64,000 bases of DNA from Pseudomonas sp. LP_7_YM. Its GTDB lineage: Bacteria > Pseudomonadota > Gammaproteobacteria > Pseudomonadales > Pseudomonadaceae. The stretch's first letter is position 1, and each line of letters opens with the position of its first letter. Made by a program: the position numbers and the translations under genes. The notes beneath the pieces were generated by a model, which saw nothing but the letters and a program-made list of their open reading frames with translations, ran no database searches and was not told the DNA's origin. The stretch lies in contig NZ_SOCT01000001.1 of assembly GCF_004364435.1 (NCBI RefSeq), forward strand, positions 496,001-560,000, written 5' to 3'. This document shows, piece after piece, positions 26,873 through 35,666 of the stretch.

Positions 26873-28177
26873 TCACGAGGTCCTGTTTTTGGCCTCGATC
26901 CACTGCGACATGTATTGCGTGCTTTTATGCCGATGATGGCGAAGCATCGCACCCGTAAAGTTTGCTGCGCGATGTGCCTCCAGGTGTTCCAGCAATTGGT
27001 GAATCCGTTTAATCAACGTCGCGCAATGCAGCTCTTGCCGAAAGCGCGCGTGCAGCACTTGCCAACCCGCGTGTTGAGCCCGCTGCCACAATGCCTGGTC
27101 CTTATAGAGTCGCACCGCGGCGTCGGCCAGTCCTTGGGCATTGTCGGCAATCAAACCGGGAAACGGCAGATCGCCGTGCATGGCCTCGGCCCCAACGGGC
27201 GTTGTGACCGTCGGGGTGCCACAGGCCATCGCATCCATCACCTTGCCCTTGATGCCTGCACCGAAACGCAATGGCGCCAGCGAAACCCTGGCATTGGCCA
27301 TCACTTCCAGCGCGTCCTCAGCCCAGTCCATGATGTGAAAGCCCTGAGCGGCGTTGTGCAGCGCGGTGGCCTTGGGTGGGGTGTAAGCGCCATAGACGTG
27401 CAACTGTGCGCCGGGCAATTGCTGGCGAATCAGGGGCCAGATCGTCTGTCTCAGCCACAGCACCGCGTCCCAGTTCGGCGCATGGCGGAAATTGCCAATG
27501 GTCAGGAAGTGCGCGCGCTCCTCGAAGCCTTTGCCGGTATCGGAGATGTCGCGCAGCATCAATGGGCACCAGTGCAACAGCGTCTCGGGCACCCGGAAAT
27601 AGCGGTTCAGGAAATCGATTTCCACATCGGAAACCACAAGGCTCAGGTCGCAGCGGTAGAACGAGGCCACTTCACGCTGTGCCAGATCCGTCACGGCCAT
27701 GCGCGCAAACAGGGCCTCGCCAGGGGCAGCGAACAGTTCTTCGGTATTTTCGTGACCATTGGCCAGCAGCTCCTTGAGACGCTGATGCCGGCTGTGCCGC
27801 AGGCTCTGTAAGTCGCAGGTTTCCAGCACTCGAAGTGCATGTGGGGCGTGTTTCTCAACCCGCCAGCCGAACTGTTCCTCCATCAGGAATTGATCGAACA
27901 GCACCACATCAGGCTGAAGTTCGCTGACGAAGGTATCGAACGTGCTGCTGTTCAGTTCGATGGCCACCTCGGTGACGCCCAGAGTGGACAGCTCGGCCCT
28001 GCGTTCGCCCTCGCTGGCGGCGCTGGCGAAGGTGATCTTCCAGCCCTGTTCGAGAAAACAGTCGATCAGTTGCATGATGTGGCCGCTGGCCGCAGACGAC
28101 CGGGGCTCCGGCCACACATAACCGATGATCAGCAGGTGAATGCGGCCTCCCGTATTGCTGGAACGTTCAGGCGCCAA
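26873..28177 (-). CDS. glycosyltransferase (GT4-like, GT-B fold)
   Basis: This 434-residue protein has an N-terminal Rossmann-like half starting [20 protein letters not shown]. The C-terminal half has a donor-binding segment ([20 protein letters not shown] then [12 protein letters not shown]), typical of GT4/GT1-like enzymes. It would transfer a sugar from an activated donor, perhaps to a surface glycan; acceptor and donor are unknown. The best start is a TTG at 28177, which makes the gene overlap the end of the upstream receiver gene by 11 bp, so the two are probably co-translated. No other polysaccharide genes are adjacent, which is unusual for such an enzyme. Confidence 0.8.
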   Translation of the reverse strand: MAPERSSNTGGRIHLLIIGYVWPEPRSSAASGHIMQLIDCFLEQGWKITFASAASEGERRAELSTLGVTEVAIELNSSTFDTFVSELQPDVVLFDQFLMEEQFGWRVEKHAPHALRVLETCDLQSLRHSRHQRLKELLANGHENTEELFAAPGEALFARMAVTDLAQREVASFYRCDLSLVVSDVEIDFLNRYFRVPETLLHWCPLMLRDISDTGKGFEERAHFLTIGNFRHAPNWDAVLWLRQTIWPLIRQQLPGAQLHVYGAYTPPKATALHNAAQGFHIMDWAEDALEVMANARVSLAPLRFGAGIKGKVMDAMACGTPTVTTPVGAEAMHGDLPFPGLIADNAQGLADAAVRLYKDQALWQRAQHAGWQVLHARFRQELHCATLIKRIHQLLEHLEAHRAANFTGAMLRHHRHKSTQYMSQWIEAKNRTS

Positions 28178-28529
28178 GGATGCTATTGACCTTGTCGCGC
28201 AACTGGTCGATCGAAAAGGGTTTGCCGATCAGGTGCATTCCCGGCGGTACTTCAATGTTCTCGGCATAGCCACTGGCGAACAGAATCGGCAGGGAAGGGC
28301 GCAACTCGGCCGCTTTCTTCGCCAGCTGGATGCCGTCCATGTCGGGCAGTCCCTTGTCGGTCATCATCAGATCGATGATTTCGCCCTCATTCCCCAGGTA
28401 AGTCAGTGCTTGAGCGCCGTCGGCAGCCTCCAGTACCTGATACTCGAGCTCTTCGAGCACGTCGATGATCAGCATCCGGACGATGCTGTCATCTTCAACC
28501 ACCAGAATCGTGCTGGTTGGGTCGGACAT
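28167..28529 (-). CDS. single-domain response regulator (CheY-like)
   Basis: This 120-residue stand-alone receiver has the acidic pair VVEDD near the N-terminus. The phospho-acceptor Asp lies in LMMTDKGLPDMDG, with a Ser/Ala switch residue in ILFASGY and the conserved Lys in LIGKPF. There is no output domain. GAAGGA before ATG 28529 favours this start over the ATG at 28544. It is divergent from the large hybrid kinase at 28800 and overlaps the following glycosyltransferase. It is a likely phosphorelay partner of the neighbouring kinases, by inference from context. Confidence 0.9.
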   Translation of the reverse strand: MSDPTSTILVVEDDSIVRMLIIDVLEELEYQVLEAADGAQALTYLGNEGEIIDLMMTDKGLPDMDGIQLAKKAAELRPSLPILFASGYAENIEVPPGMHLIGKPFSIDQLRDKVNSILGA

Positions 28530-28799
28530 TAATATTTCCTTCAAATGGGCGAGAAACGGGGCAGCCGAAGTTCAGCCTCACCGCGTGAAAATCAAGCCAG
28601 TGATTGTGCCAACTTTAAGGTGTCAAAAATACGATTCAAATGAGTGTAATGGCGCATGGGAATCACTCAAACGTATATTACCTATACTCGCGCAAGAAAT
28701 CTAAAGTCAGAAAATTCAGTAGGCTGTGTCAGATGTAGGAGTTTTTTCTTTAGGTTTACGGCAAACTCAGTGGTTTAGCCGAACTGCCCTGGGCCCCAC

Positions 28800-31700
28800 G
28801 TGATGATCAACACCTCTGCCGTCGATGAGCAACGCTTTCGCAAACTTTTGAGCCGCAACGTCAGCTTGCCTTTGGCGGTTGGCGTACTCAGTGCTGCATT
28901 CTTCGTGTTTCTGATCACCTATCTGCTGTCGGTTATCCAGTGGGTCGAGCACACCGATCGTGTGATCAACAATGTCAACCGCTCACTCAAATTGTCGGTG
29001 GACATGGAAACCGGCATGCGTGGCTTCCTGCTGACCGGCGACGAGCGCTTTCTCGATCCTTACGAGGTCGCCAAGCCGAGCATCCTGGCCGAGCTTCAGG
29101 GGCTTGAAGAACTGGTCGCCGACAACCCTACGCAAGTTGATCGCTTTAAACGTCTGGCTGCCTTGCAGTCATCGTGGAACGAGTTCGCCCAGGAAATGAT
29201 CGTGTTGCGCCGGACCGGTGGTGATTACACGACCCCGATCCAGAGTCGACGCGGCAAGCGCCTGACGGACGAAATCCGTGATCAATACGATGAGGCGGCC
29301 AACGTCGAGCATCAGTTGCGGCTGACGCGCAATACCGATGTCACTCACACTACCGTGCTGTCGGTTTCGCTCTACATCGCTTTCATTGTCATCGTCAGCG
29401 GGATTCTGGCTTGGGTCGGTCGTCGTGACATGACTACGCTTTCGACCACTTACGCATCCAACCTCAAGGCCCAGCAGGAAGACGCCGAGCGGCTGGCGCA
29501 TATCGCCTGGCTGCGCAACGGTCAGAGCGAGCTGGCAGAACAGGTGATCGGCCAACTGACCTTGAACCTTCTGGGCCGTAATATCCTGCATTTCTTCGCC
29601 CAGCACCTGGGCGCCGTGGTCGCGGCAGTGTATGTGCGCCAGGAACATGGTGGCCTGGTGCGTGTGGCCTCGTATGGCTTTTCGCGTGAGCAGGAGTTGC
29701 AGGAGCAATCGATCTACAGCGGGGAAGGGGTGGTCGGCAAGGCGGCCGAGCAGGATCAGATCATTACCCTGAACGATGTCTCGCTGGACTATTTCAAGGT
29801 TACCTCCGGTCTGGGAGAAGGTTCGCCGCGCAGCGTGATCGTGGTGCCGACCAGCAACGACGATCAGGTCAATGGCGTCGTCGAGCTGGGCTTCCTGCGC
29901 GAGCTGACCGAGCGGGATATCGAATTCCTCGAACTGGTGGCCGACAACGTCGGGACGTCCATCGAGGCAGCCCGCTACCGTCAGCGATTGCAGGAAGTGC
30001 TGGCGGAAACCCAGCAACTCAACGAAGAATTGCAGGTTCAGCAGGAAGAATTGCGCACCGCCAACGAAGAGCTGGAAGAACAGTCGCGGATTCTCAAGGA
30101 GTCCCAGGCGCATCTTGAAACCCAGCAGGCGGAGCTGGAGCAGACCAACGAGCAACTGGCCGAACAGGGCAAGGCCTTGGCTGACCAGCGTGATGCGCTG
30201 GATCGTAACAACGAAGAGTTGCATGTGGCTCAGGTCGAGCTTGAGGCGCGTGCTGATGAACTGCAGCGCTCCAGCAAGTACAAGTCCGAATTCCTCGCCA
30301 ACATGTCCCATGAGCTGCGCACCCCGCTGAACAGCTCGCTGATTCTGGCAAAATTACTCGCCGAGAATCCTCAGGACAATCTCACCGCCGAACAGGTCAA
30401 GTTCGCCGAGTCGATCTACTCGGCTGGCAACGATCTGTTGAACCTGATCAACGACATTCTCGACATTTCCAAGGTCGAGGCCGGCAAACTGGACATGCGC
30501 CCCGAACACAGCAGCGTCAGCCGGCTGGTCGAAGGTCTGCGTATGACCTTCGAGCCGTTGGCGGCCGAAAAACGTCTGCAGTTCTCGGTCGAGATTCAGC
30601 CAGGCGCACCGGTTTCCCTGTATACCGACCGCCAGCGTCTGGAGCAGATTCTCAAGAACCTGCTGTCCAACGCAGTCAAGTTCACTGAAACCGGCGCCGT
30701 GAGCCTCACCGTTTCACGTCAGCCTGGCGAAGGCATCGCCTTTACCGTGCGCGATTCTGGCATTGGTATTGCCGAGGATCAGCAGCAAGGCATTTTCGAA
30801 GCGTTCCGTCAGGCCGATGGCACCACTAACCGCCGCTACGGTGGCACAGGACTGGGGCTGTCGATTTCCAGGGATCTGGCGCGGTTGCTGGGCGGCTCGA
30901 TTTCGGTGACCAGTGAACCGGGGCAGGGCAGCATCTTTACGCTGGTGCTGCCTGAGGAGTATGTCGAGCAGGAACCGTCGCAGTACGCCGACCATTCATC
31001 GGTAGTGGCCCATGTCGCGCCGACGCCGACACCGGTTACAGCCGTCGCACAGGCCCCCCTACAGGTCACCACGGCGACAGCTCAGCATATCCCCCGGTTC
31101 GCCGACGACCGCGAACTGGCGCCATTCAGCAAACGTTGCATTCTGGTGATCGAGGATGAGGTGCGCTTTGCCCAGATCCTCTACGACCTTGCTCACGAAC
31201 TGGGTTACCACTGCCTGGTCGCGCATGGCGCCGACGAGGGCTTCGAACTGGCCTCCACTCTGCTGCCGGACGCGGTGCTGCTGGACATGCGCCTGCCCGA
31301 TCATTCGGGGTTGACCGTGTTGCAGCGTCTGAAGGAGATGCCGTCCACGCGGCACATTCCGGTGCATGTCATTTCGGTGGAGGACCGTCAGGAAGCTGCC
31401 CTGCAAATGGGCGCCATCGGCTATGCGGTTAAGCCGACCACCCGCGAAGAACTCAAGGACGTGTTCGCCCGCCTGGAGGCCAAGCTCACGCAGAAAGTCA
31501 AGCGCGTGCTGCTGGTCGAGGATGACGCCTTGCAGCGCGACAGCATCGCCCGGCTGATTGGCGATGACGATATCGAAATCACTGCCGTAGGGTTTGCCCA
31601 GGATGCGCTGGAGCTGCTGCGCGATAATGCCTACGACTGCATGATCATCGATCTGAAACTGCCGGACATGCTGGGCAATGATCTGCTCAAGCGCATGTCT

Positions 31701-32315
31701 ACCGATGAAATCTGCGCATTCCCGCCGGTCATCGTCTATACCGGACGAAACCTGACCCGTGATGAAGAGGCGGAGCTGCTCAAGTACTCGCGCACCATCA
31801 TCATCAAAGGGGCGCGCTCGCCGGAACGGTTGCTCGACGAGGTCACGCTGTTCCTGCACAAGGTGGAGTCGCAGCTGTCCAACGAACGGCAGAAGATGCT
31901 CAAGACGGCGCGCAGCCGGGATCGTGTGTTCGAAGGGCGCAAGATTCTGGTGGTCGATGACGATGTGCGCAACATCTTCGCGCTGACCAGCGCGCTGGAA
32001 CACAAGGGCGCTATCGTTGAAGTCGGCCGCAACGGCCTGGAAGCCATCGAAAAGCTCAACACCGTGGAAGACATTGATCTGGTGCTGATGGACGTGATGA
32101 TGCCTGAAATGGACGGCTTCGAAGCCACTGCACAGATCCGCAAGAACCCGCGCTGGCGCAAGCTGCCGATCATCGCGGTGACTGCCAAGGCCATGAAAGA
32201 CGATCAGGACCGCTGCCTGCAAGCCGGCTCCAACGATTATCTGGCCAAGCCCATCGATCTGGACCGGTTGTTCTCTTTGATCCGTGTCTGGCTGCCCAAA
32301 ATGGAACGTATCTGA
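28800..32315 (+). CDS. CHASE3-GAF hybrid histidine kinase with three receiver domains
   Basis: This is a 1171-residue inner-membrane sensor kinase. TM1 lies at about residues 21-44, followed by a periplasmic CHASE3 domain (about 48-180, MRGFLLTGDERFLDPYE) and TM2 (about 183-207). A GAF domain (about 235-395) and a long Gln/Glu-rich coiled coil (about 398-490) follow. The HisKA domain has its phospho-His in MSHELRTPLN near residue 504, followed by HATPase_c. Three complete receivers have acceptor Asp in LLDMRLPDHSG, IIDLKLPDMLG and LMDVMMPEMDG. The start is GTG 28800 or ATG 28803; neither has a strong ribosome-binding site. It opens a four-gene plus-strand run with cheR-like, cheB-like and kinase genes. 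Confidence 0.92.
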   Translation: MMINTSAVDEQRFRKLLSRNVSLPLAVGVLSAAFFVFLITYLLSVIQWVEHTDRVINNVNRSLKLSVDMETGMRGFLLTGDERFLDPYEVAKPSILAELQGLEELVADNPTQVDRFKRLAALQSSWNEFAQEMIVLRRTGGDYTTPIQSRRGKRLTDEIRDQYDEAANVEHQLRLTRNTDVTHTTVLSVSLYIAFIVIVSGILAWVGRRDMTTLSTTYASNLKAQQEDAERLAHIAWLRNGQSELAEQVIGQLTLNLLGRNILHFFAQHLGAVVAAVYVRQEHGGLVRVASYGFSREQELQEQSIYSGEGVVGKAAEQDQIITLNDVSLDYFKVTSGLGEGSPRSVIVVPTSNDDQVNGVVELGFLRELTERDIEFLELVADNVGTSIEAARYRQRLQEVLAETQQLNEELQVQQEELRTANEELEEQSRILKESQAHLETQQAELEQTNEQLAEQGKALADQRDALDRNNEELHVAQVELEARADELQRSSKYKSEFLANMSHELRTPLNSSLILAKLLAENPQDNLTAEQVKFAESIYSAGNDLLNLINDILDISKVEAGKLDMRPEHSSVSRLVEGLRMTFEPLAAEKRLQFSVEIQPGAPVSLYTDRQRLEQILKNLLSNAVKFTETGAVSLTVSRQPGEGIAFTVRDSGIGIAEDQQQGIFEAFRQADGTTNRRYGGTGLGLSISRDLARLLGGSISVTSEPGQGSIFTLVLPEEYVEQEPSQYADHSSVVAHVAPTPTPVTAVAQAPLQVTTATAQHIPRFADDRELAPFSKRCILVIEDEVRFAQILYDLAHELGYHCLVAHGADEGFELASTLLPDAVLLDMRLPDHSGLTVLQRLKEMPSTRHIPVHVISVEDRQEAALQMGAIGYAVKPTTREELKDVFARLEAKLTQKVKRVLLVEDDALQRDSIARLIGDDDIEITAVGFAQDALELLRDNAYDCMIIDLKLPDMLGNDLLKRMSTDEICAFPPVIVYTGRNLTRDEEAELLKYSRTIIIKGARSPERLLDEVTLFLHKVESQLSNERQKMLKTARSRDRVFEGRKILVVDDDVRNIFALTSALEHKGAIVEVGRNGLEAIEKLNTVEDIDLVLMDVMMPEMDGFEATAQIRKNPRWRKLPIIAVTAKAMKDDQDRCLQAGSNDYLAKPIDLDRLFSLIRVWLPKMERI

Positions 32316-32363
32316 ATGAATCAAATCAATTGATGACGCCCTTTGAGAGACCAGGTTTTACCG

Positions 32364-33185
32364 ATGCCCCATGAGCGAAATACCGAGATCGAAATTCGAT
32401 TGCTGATCGAGGCGATCTACCTGAAATACAGCTACGATTTTCGCGATTATTCGGGGGCGTCGGTGAAGCGACGTGTCGCTCATGCGCTGACTCAGTTCGA
32501 GTTGAAAACCATATCGGCGCTGCAGGAGCGAGTCTTGCACGACCCCTCGGCGTTCATGCAGCTGTTGCAGTTTCTGACGATTCCAGTCAGCGAGATGTTT
32601 CGTGATCCGTCGCACTTCCTGGCCATACGTCAGGAAGTCGTGCCGCTGCTCAAGACCTACCCTTCGCTGAAAGTCTGGATCGCTGGATGCAGCACCGGGG
32701 AAGAGGTCTATTCGATGGCCATTCTGCTGCGGGAGGAAGGGTTGCTGGACCGCACGATCATCTATGCCACCGACATCAATCCCAGTTCGCTGGAAAAGGC
32801 CAAGCAGGGCATCTTTTCGATGGAAAGTATCCGTGGCTATAACGAAAACTATGTGAAGGCGGGCGGTAAGCGGCTGTTTTCCGACTACTACACCGCTGCC
32901 TACGATTACGCCATTTTCGACAAGACCCTGCGCGAAAATGTGACGTTTGCCGATCACAGTCTGGCCACCGACAGTGTGTTTTCCGAAACCAACCTGATCT
33001 CCTGCCGCAATGTGCTGATCTACTTCAACAAGAAGCTGCAGGACAGAGCGTTCGGGCTGTTTCAGGAGTCGCTGTGCCATCGCGGATTCCTGGTACTGGG
33101 CAGCAAGGAGACGCTGGAGTTCTCGGGCTTCAAAGACGGATTCGAACCACTGGTCAAACAAGAACGGATCTATCGCAAATCATGA
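32364..33185 (+). CDS. CheR-type SAM-dependent methyltransferase
   Basis: This 273-residue protein covers the full CheR fold. An N-terminal helical domain (to about residue 75, with SGASVKRRVAHALTQF) is followed by a SAM-binding domain with WIAGCSTGEEVYSMAILL and ATDINPSSLEKAKQ. The late motif LISCRNVLIYFN is the conserved CheR NVLIYF segment. Classical CheR methylates chemoreceptor glutamates, but no receptor is encoded here, so the substrate may be a neighbouring kinase or a distant receptor. ATG 32364 gives the family-length N-terminus; an ATG at 32343 is also in frame. It overlaps the cheB-like gene by four bases (ATGA). Confidence 0.9.
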   Translation: MPHERNTEIEIRLLIEAIYLKYSYDFRDYSGASVKRRVAHALTQFELKTISALQERVLHDPSAFMQLLQFLTIPVSEMFRDPSHFLAIRQEVVPLLKTYPSLKVWIAGCSTGEEVYSMAILLREEGLLDRTIIYATDINPSSLEKAKQGIFSMESIRGYNENYVKAGGKRLFSDYYTAAYDYAIFDKTLRENVTFADHSLATDSVFSETNLISCRNVLIYFNKKLQDRAFGLFQESLCHRGFLVLGSKETLEFSGFKDGFEPLVKQERIYRKS

Positions 33186-33799
33186 GGACGGCCTTTCCCG
33201 GTACCGATTCTGACCCGCCAGCATTACCCAGAGTGAACGCGATTGTCGTCGGCGCATCTGCCGGCGGTGTAGAAGCATTATTGAAGATTTTCAGGCCGTT
33301 ACGCAGAGGCTTCACGTTGCCCATCATCGTGGTGCTGCACGTGCCCGATGAGCGTCGCAGCCTGCTGGCCGAGGTGTTCGGCTCGAATCTGGCGATACCT
33401 GTGAAAGAGGCGGATGACAAAGAAGTGATTACGCCTGGCACTCTCTATTTCGCTGCACCCGGGTATCACCTGTCGGTGGAGGAGGATTTGACGCTGTCCT
33501 TCAGTCAGGAGGAGCGCGTGTATCACTCGCGTCCCAGCGTCGACATTCTCTTTGAGTCTGCGGCCGATGCTTACGAAGCCAGGCTGGCAGGCGTGCTGCT
33601 GACCGGCGCTAATAACGACGGTGCCAGAGGCATCGCACGCATCAGGGAATACGGTGGTCTCACCGTCGTTCAGGATCCGGCACAGGCGTTGGCGCGTGCC
33701 ATGCCCGAGGCCGCACTGGCCTTGCATACACCGGACTTTCTGTTGTCTTTGGCCGACATTGGCCAGTTGCTTGTCGAGCTGGAACGAATCGCATGTTGA
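33182..33799 (+). CDS. CheB-type methylesterase domain protein without receiver
   Basis: The 205-residue product is only the catalytic half of CheB. The Ser nucleophile is in VVGASAGGVEALL, the His in VVLHVPDERR and the Asp in LLTGANNDGARG. The usual N-terminal receiver domain is missing, so phosphorylation control would have to come from a separate protein. The open frame reaches upstream into cheR, but ATG 33182 (ATGA overlap with the cheR stop) and family comparison set the start. It would hydrolyse methyl esters or deamidate glutamines placed by the adjacent CheR-like enzyme. The next gene overlaps its end by seven bases. Confidence 0.9.
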   Translation: MRTAFPGTDSDPPALPRVNAIVVGASAGGVEALLKIFRPLRRGFTLPIIVVLHVPDERRSLLAEVFGSNLAIPVKEADDKEVITPGTLYFAAPGYHLSVEEDLTLSFSQEERVYHSRPSVDILFESAADAYEARLAGVLLTGANNDGARGIARIREYGGLTVVQDPAQALARAMPEAALALHTPDFLLSLADIGQLLVELERIAC

Positions 33800-34974
33800 G
33801 TGAAATTAAAGCCAAGTTGCTGATCGTCGATGATCTGCCGGAAAACCTGCTCGCCCTTGAAGCATTGATCAAGCGCGAGGATCGTCAGGTCTATAAGGCG
33901 CTGTCTGCGGACGAAGCGTTGTCGCTGTTGCTGGAACATGAGTTCGCCATGGCCATTCTCGACGTGCAGATGCCGGGCATGAACGGCTTCGAGCTGGCCG
34001 AGATGATGCGCGGCACCGAAAAGACCAAGAACATTCCCATCGTCTTCGTCAGCGCTGCCGGACGCGAGTTGAACTACGCCTTCAAGGGTTACGAAAGCGG
34101 TGCGGTGGATTTTCTGCACAAGCCGCTGGACATCCATGCGGTGAAAAGCAAGGTCAACGTCTTCGTTGATCTGTATCGCCAGCGCAAGGCCATGAAACAA
34201 CAGGTCGAAGAGCTCGAACGCAGTCGGCAGGAGCAGGAGGCACTGCTGCGTGAACTCAAGTCCACGCAAAACGAACTGGAACGTGCCATTCGTATGCGCG
34301 ATGACTTCATGTCGATCGTCTCCCACGAGGTGCGTACGCCGCTCAACGGCTTGATCCTGGAAACCCAGCTGCGCAAGTTGCATTTGGCCAAGGACAACGC
34401 GTCGGCCTTTACCATGGACAAGCTCAAGGCCATGGTCGAGCGCGACGAACGACAGATTCAGAGCCTCATTCGCCTGATCGAAGACATGCTGGATGTCTCG
34501 CGGATTCGCACCGGGAAGCTATCGATCCGTACGAGCGCGTTCGATCTGTCCGAGCTGGTGGTCAACCTGGTGGAAAGTTATTCCGCCCAGATCGCCGCCG
34601 CGCAAAGCGTGGTCACGCTGCATGCCGGCGAGCCTGTGATCGGTGTCTGGGACGAGTTCCGCATCGAGCAAGTGATAGCCAACCTGCTGACCAATGCCCT
34701 GCGTTATGGCGCGCACAAGCCTATTGATGTGCGTATCTACAGTGAAGGCAACGAGGCGCGAGTCGAGGTCAGGGACCAGGGCATCGGTATTAGCGCGGAG
34801 AATCAGAAACGCATCTTTCAACAGTTCGAACGGGTTTCAGCCAGTCACGCGGTGTCAGGCCTGGGTCTGGGCCTGTTTATTTCCGATCAGATCGTGTCGG
34901 CCCATGGTGGCACGATCACGGTCGAAAGCGAGGAGGGCTGCGGCTCGATGTTCCGCGTCAGCCTGCCGCTCTGA
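33793..34974 (+). CDS. receiver-histidine kinase fusion (REC-HisKA-HATPase)
   Basis: This 393-residue cytosolic protein has a receiver at residues about 6-125 (VDDLPENLL, acceptor Asp in ILDVQMPGMNG, Lys in FLHKPL). A coiled coil follows (about 130-165), then HisKA with phospho-His in SIVSHEVRTPLNG. The HATPase_c domain has N-box NLLTNALRYG and G-boxes DQGIGIS and GLGLGLFIS. It has no sensor or membrane domain, so it probably receives phosphoryl groups or protein signals from the large hybrid kinase upstream. It overlaps the cheB-like gene (ATG within the stop region), so the four genes from 28800 form one likely operon. Confidence 0.92.
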   Translation: MLSEIKAKLLIVDDLPENLLALEALIKREDRQVYKALSADEALSLLLEHEFAMAILDVQMPGMNGFELAEMMRGTEKTKNIPIVFVSAAGRELNYAFKGYESGAVDFLHKPLDIHAVKSKVNVFVDLYRQRKAMKQQVEELERSRQEQEALLRELKSTQNELERAIRMRDDFMSIVSHEVRTPLNGLILETQLRKLHLAKDNASAFTMDKLKAMVERDERQIQSLIRLIEDMLDVSRIRTGKLSIRTSAFDLSELVVNLVESYSAQIAAAQSVVTLHAGEPVIGVWDEFRIEQVIANLLTNALRYGAHKPIDVRIYSEGNEARVEVRDQGIGISAENQKRIFQQFERVSASHAVSGLGLGLFISDQIVSAHGGTITVESEEGCGSMFRVSLPL

Positions 34975-35141
34975 ACCCTGTTGCGTCTGCATTCGCCCGG
35001 GTTAGAGCGTTGCGTTTAATGCCTCTTACGGTGCTGTTGAATGTCCCGTGTACGCCTGAGTAAATATCTGATTTATCTGCGCAACCTCTAGAGCGGGCCA
35101 TGGTCGTAATGGCAGCTATTTATAAGATTGAAGGCGTTCCA

Positions 35142-35519
35142 ATGAGCTCTGATGCTGAAAATGTCGTCCTGATCGTCGAAGACGAGCCGCTGATTCTGAT
35201 GCTGCTCTCCGACTATCTGTCGGGGGAGGGTTATCGGGTGTTGCAGGCGGAAAACGGCGAGCAGGCTTTTGAAATTCTCGCGACCAAGCCGCACTTGGAC
35301 CTGATGATTACCGACTACCGTCTGCCGGGCGGGGTGTCCGGCGTGATGATCGCCGAACCCGCCGTGAAACTGCGACCGGAGCTGAAAGTCATTTTCATCA
35401 GCGGCTATCCTGCGGAAATCGTCGAGACGGGCAGCCCGATCGTGGGCAAGGTACCCATCCTGGCCAAGCCGTTCACGATGGAAACCTTGCGCTCGAAGAT
35501 CCAGAGTCTGTTGCAATGA
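35142..35519 (+). CDS. single-domain response regulator
   Basis: This 125-residue receiver has the acidic pair in LIVEDEP, phospho-acceptor Asp in LMITDYRLPGG, switch residue in IFISGYP and Lys in ILAKPF. There is no output domain. GAAGG lies seven bases before ATG 35142, which I prefer to the in-frame ATGs at 35100 and 35109. It follows the receiver-kinase gene by 167 bp and faces the KaiC-like/hybrid kinase operon. It resembles the other stand-alone receiver at 28167, and both may serve as diffusible relay proteins for these kinases. Confidence 0.88.
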   Translation: MSSDAENVVLIVEDEPLILMLLSDYLSGEGYRVLQAENGEQAFEILATKPHLDLMITDYRLPGGVSGVMIAEPAVKLRPELKVIFISGYPAEIVETGSPIVGKVPILAKPFTMETLRSKIQSLLQ

Positions 35520-35666
35520 TCATCGGCTGATCAGGCAGGGACGCATGTGCTCGCGATGCCGGTTGCACGCAATGGCACCGGTCCAATGCCCCAACGGCTT
35601 GGCGGCCACTCACCACCGATGTGTCGGCAGTGAAAGGCGAGCCGCCTGTTTGACGCTGTTATCTGG

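Noticed and set aside
29169..30311. 380-codon minus-strand open frame in the hybrid kinase gene
   Set aside because: It is a shadow of the kinase coding frame; the Leu/Gln-rich product is the complement of the coiled coil.
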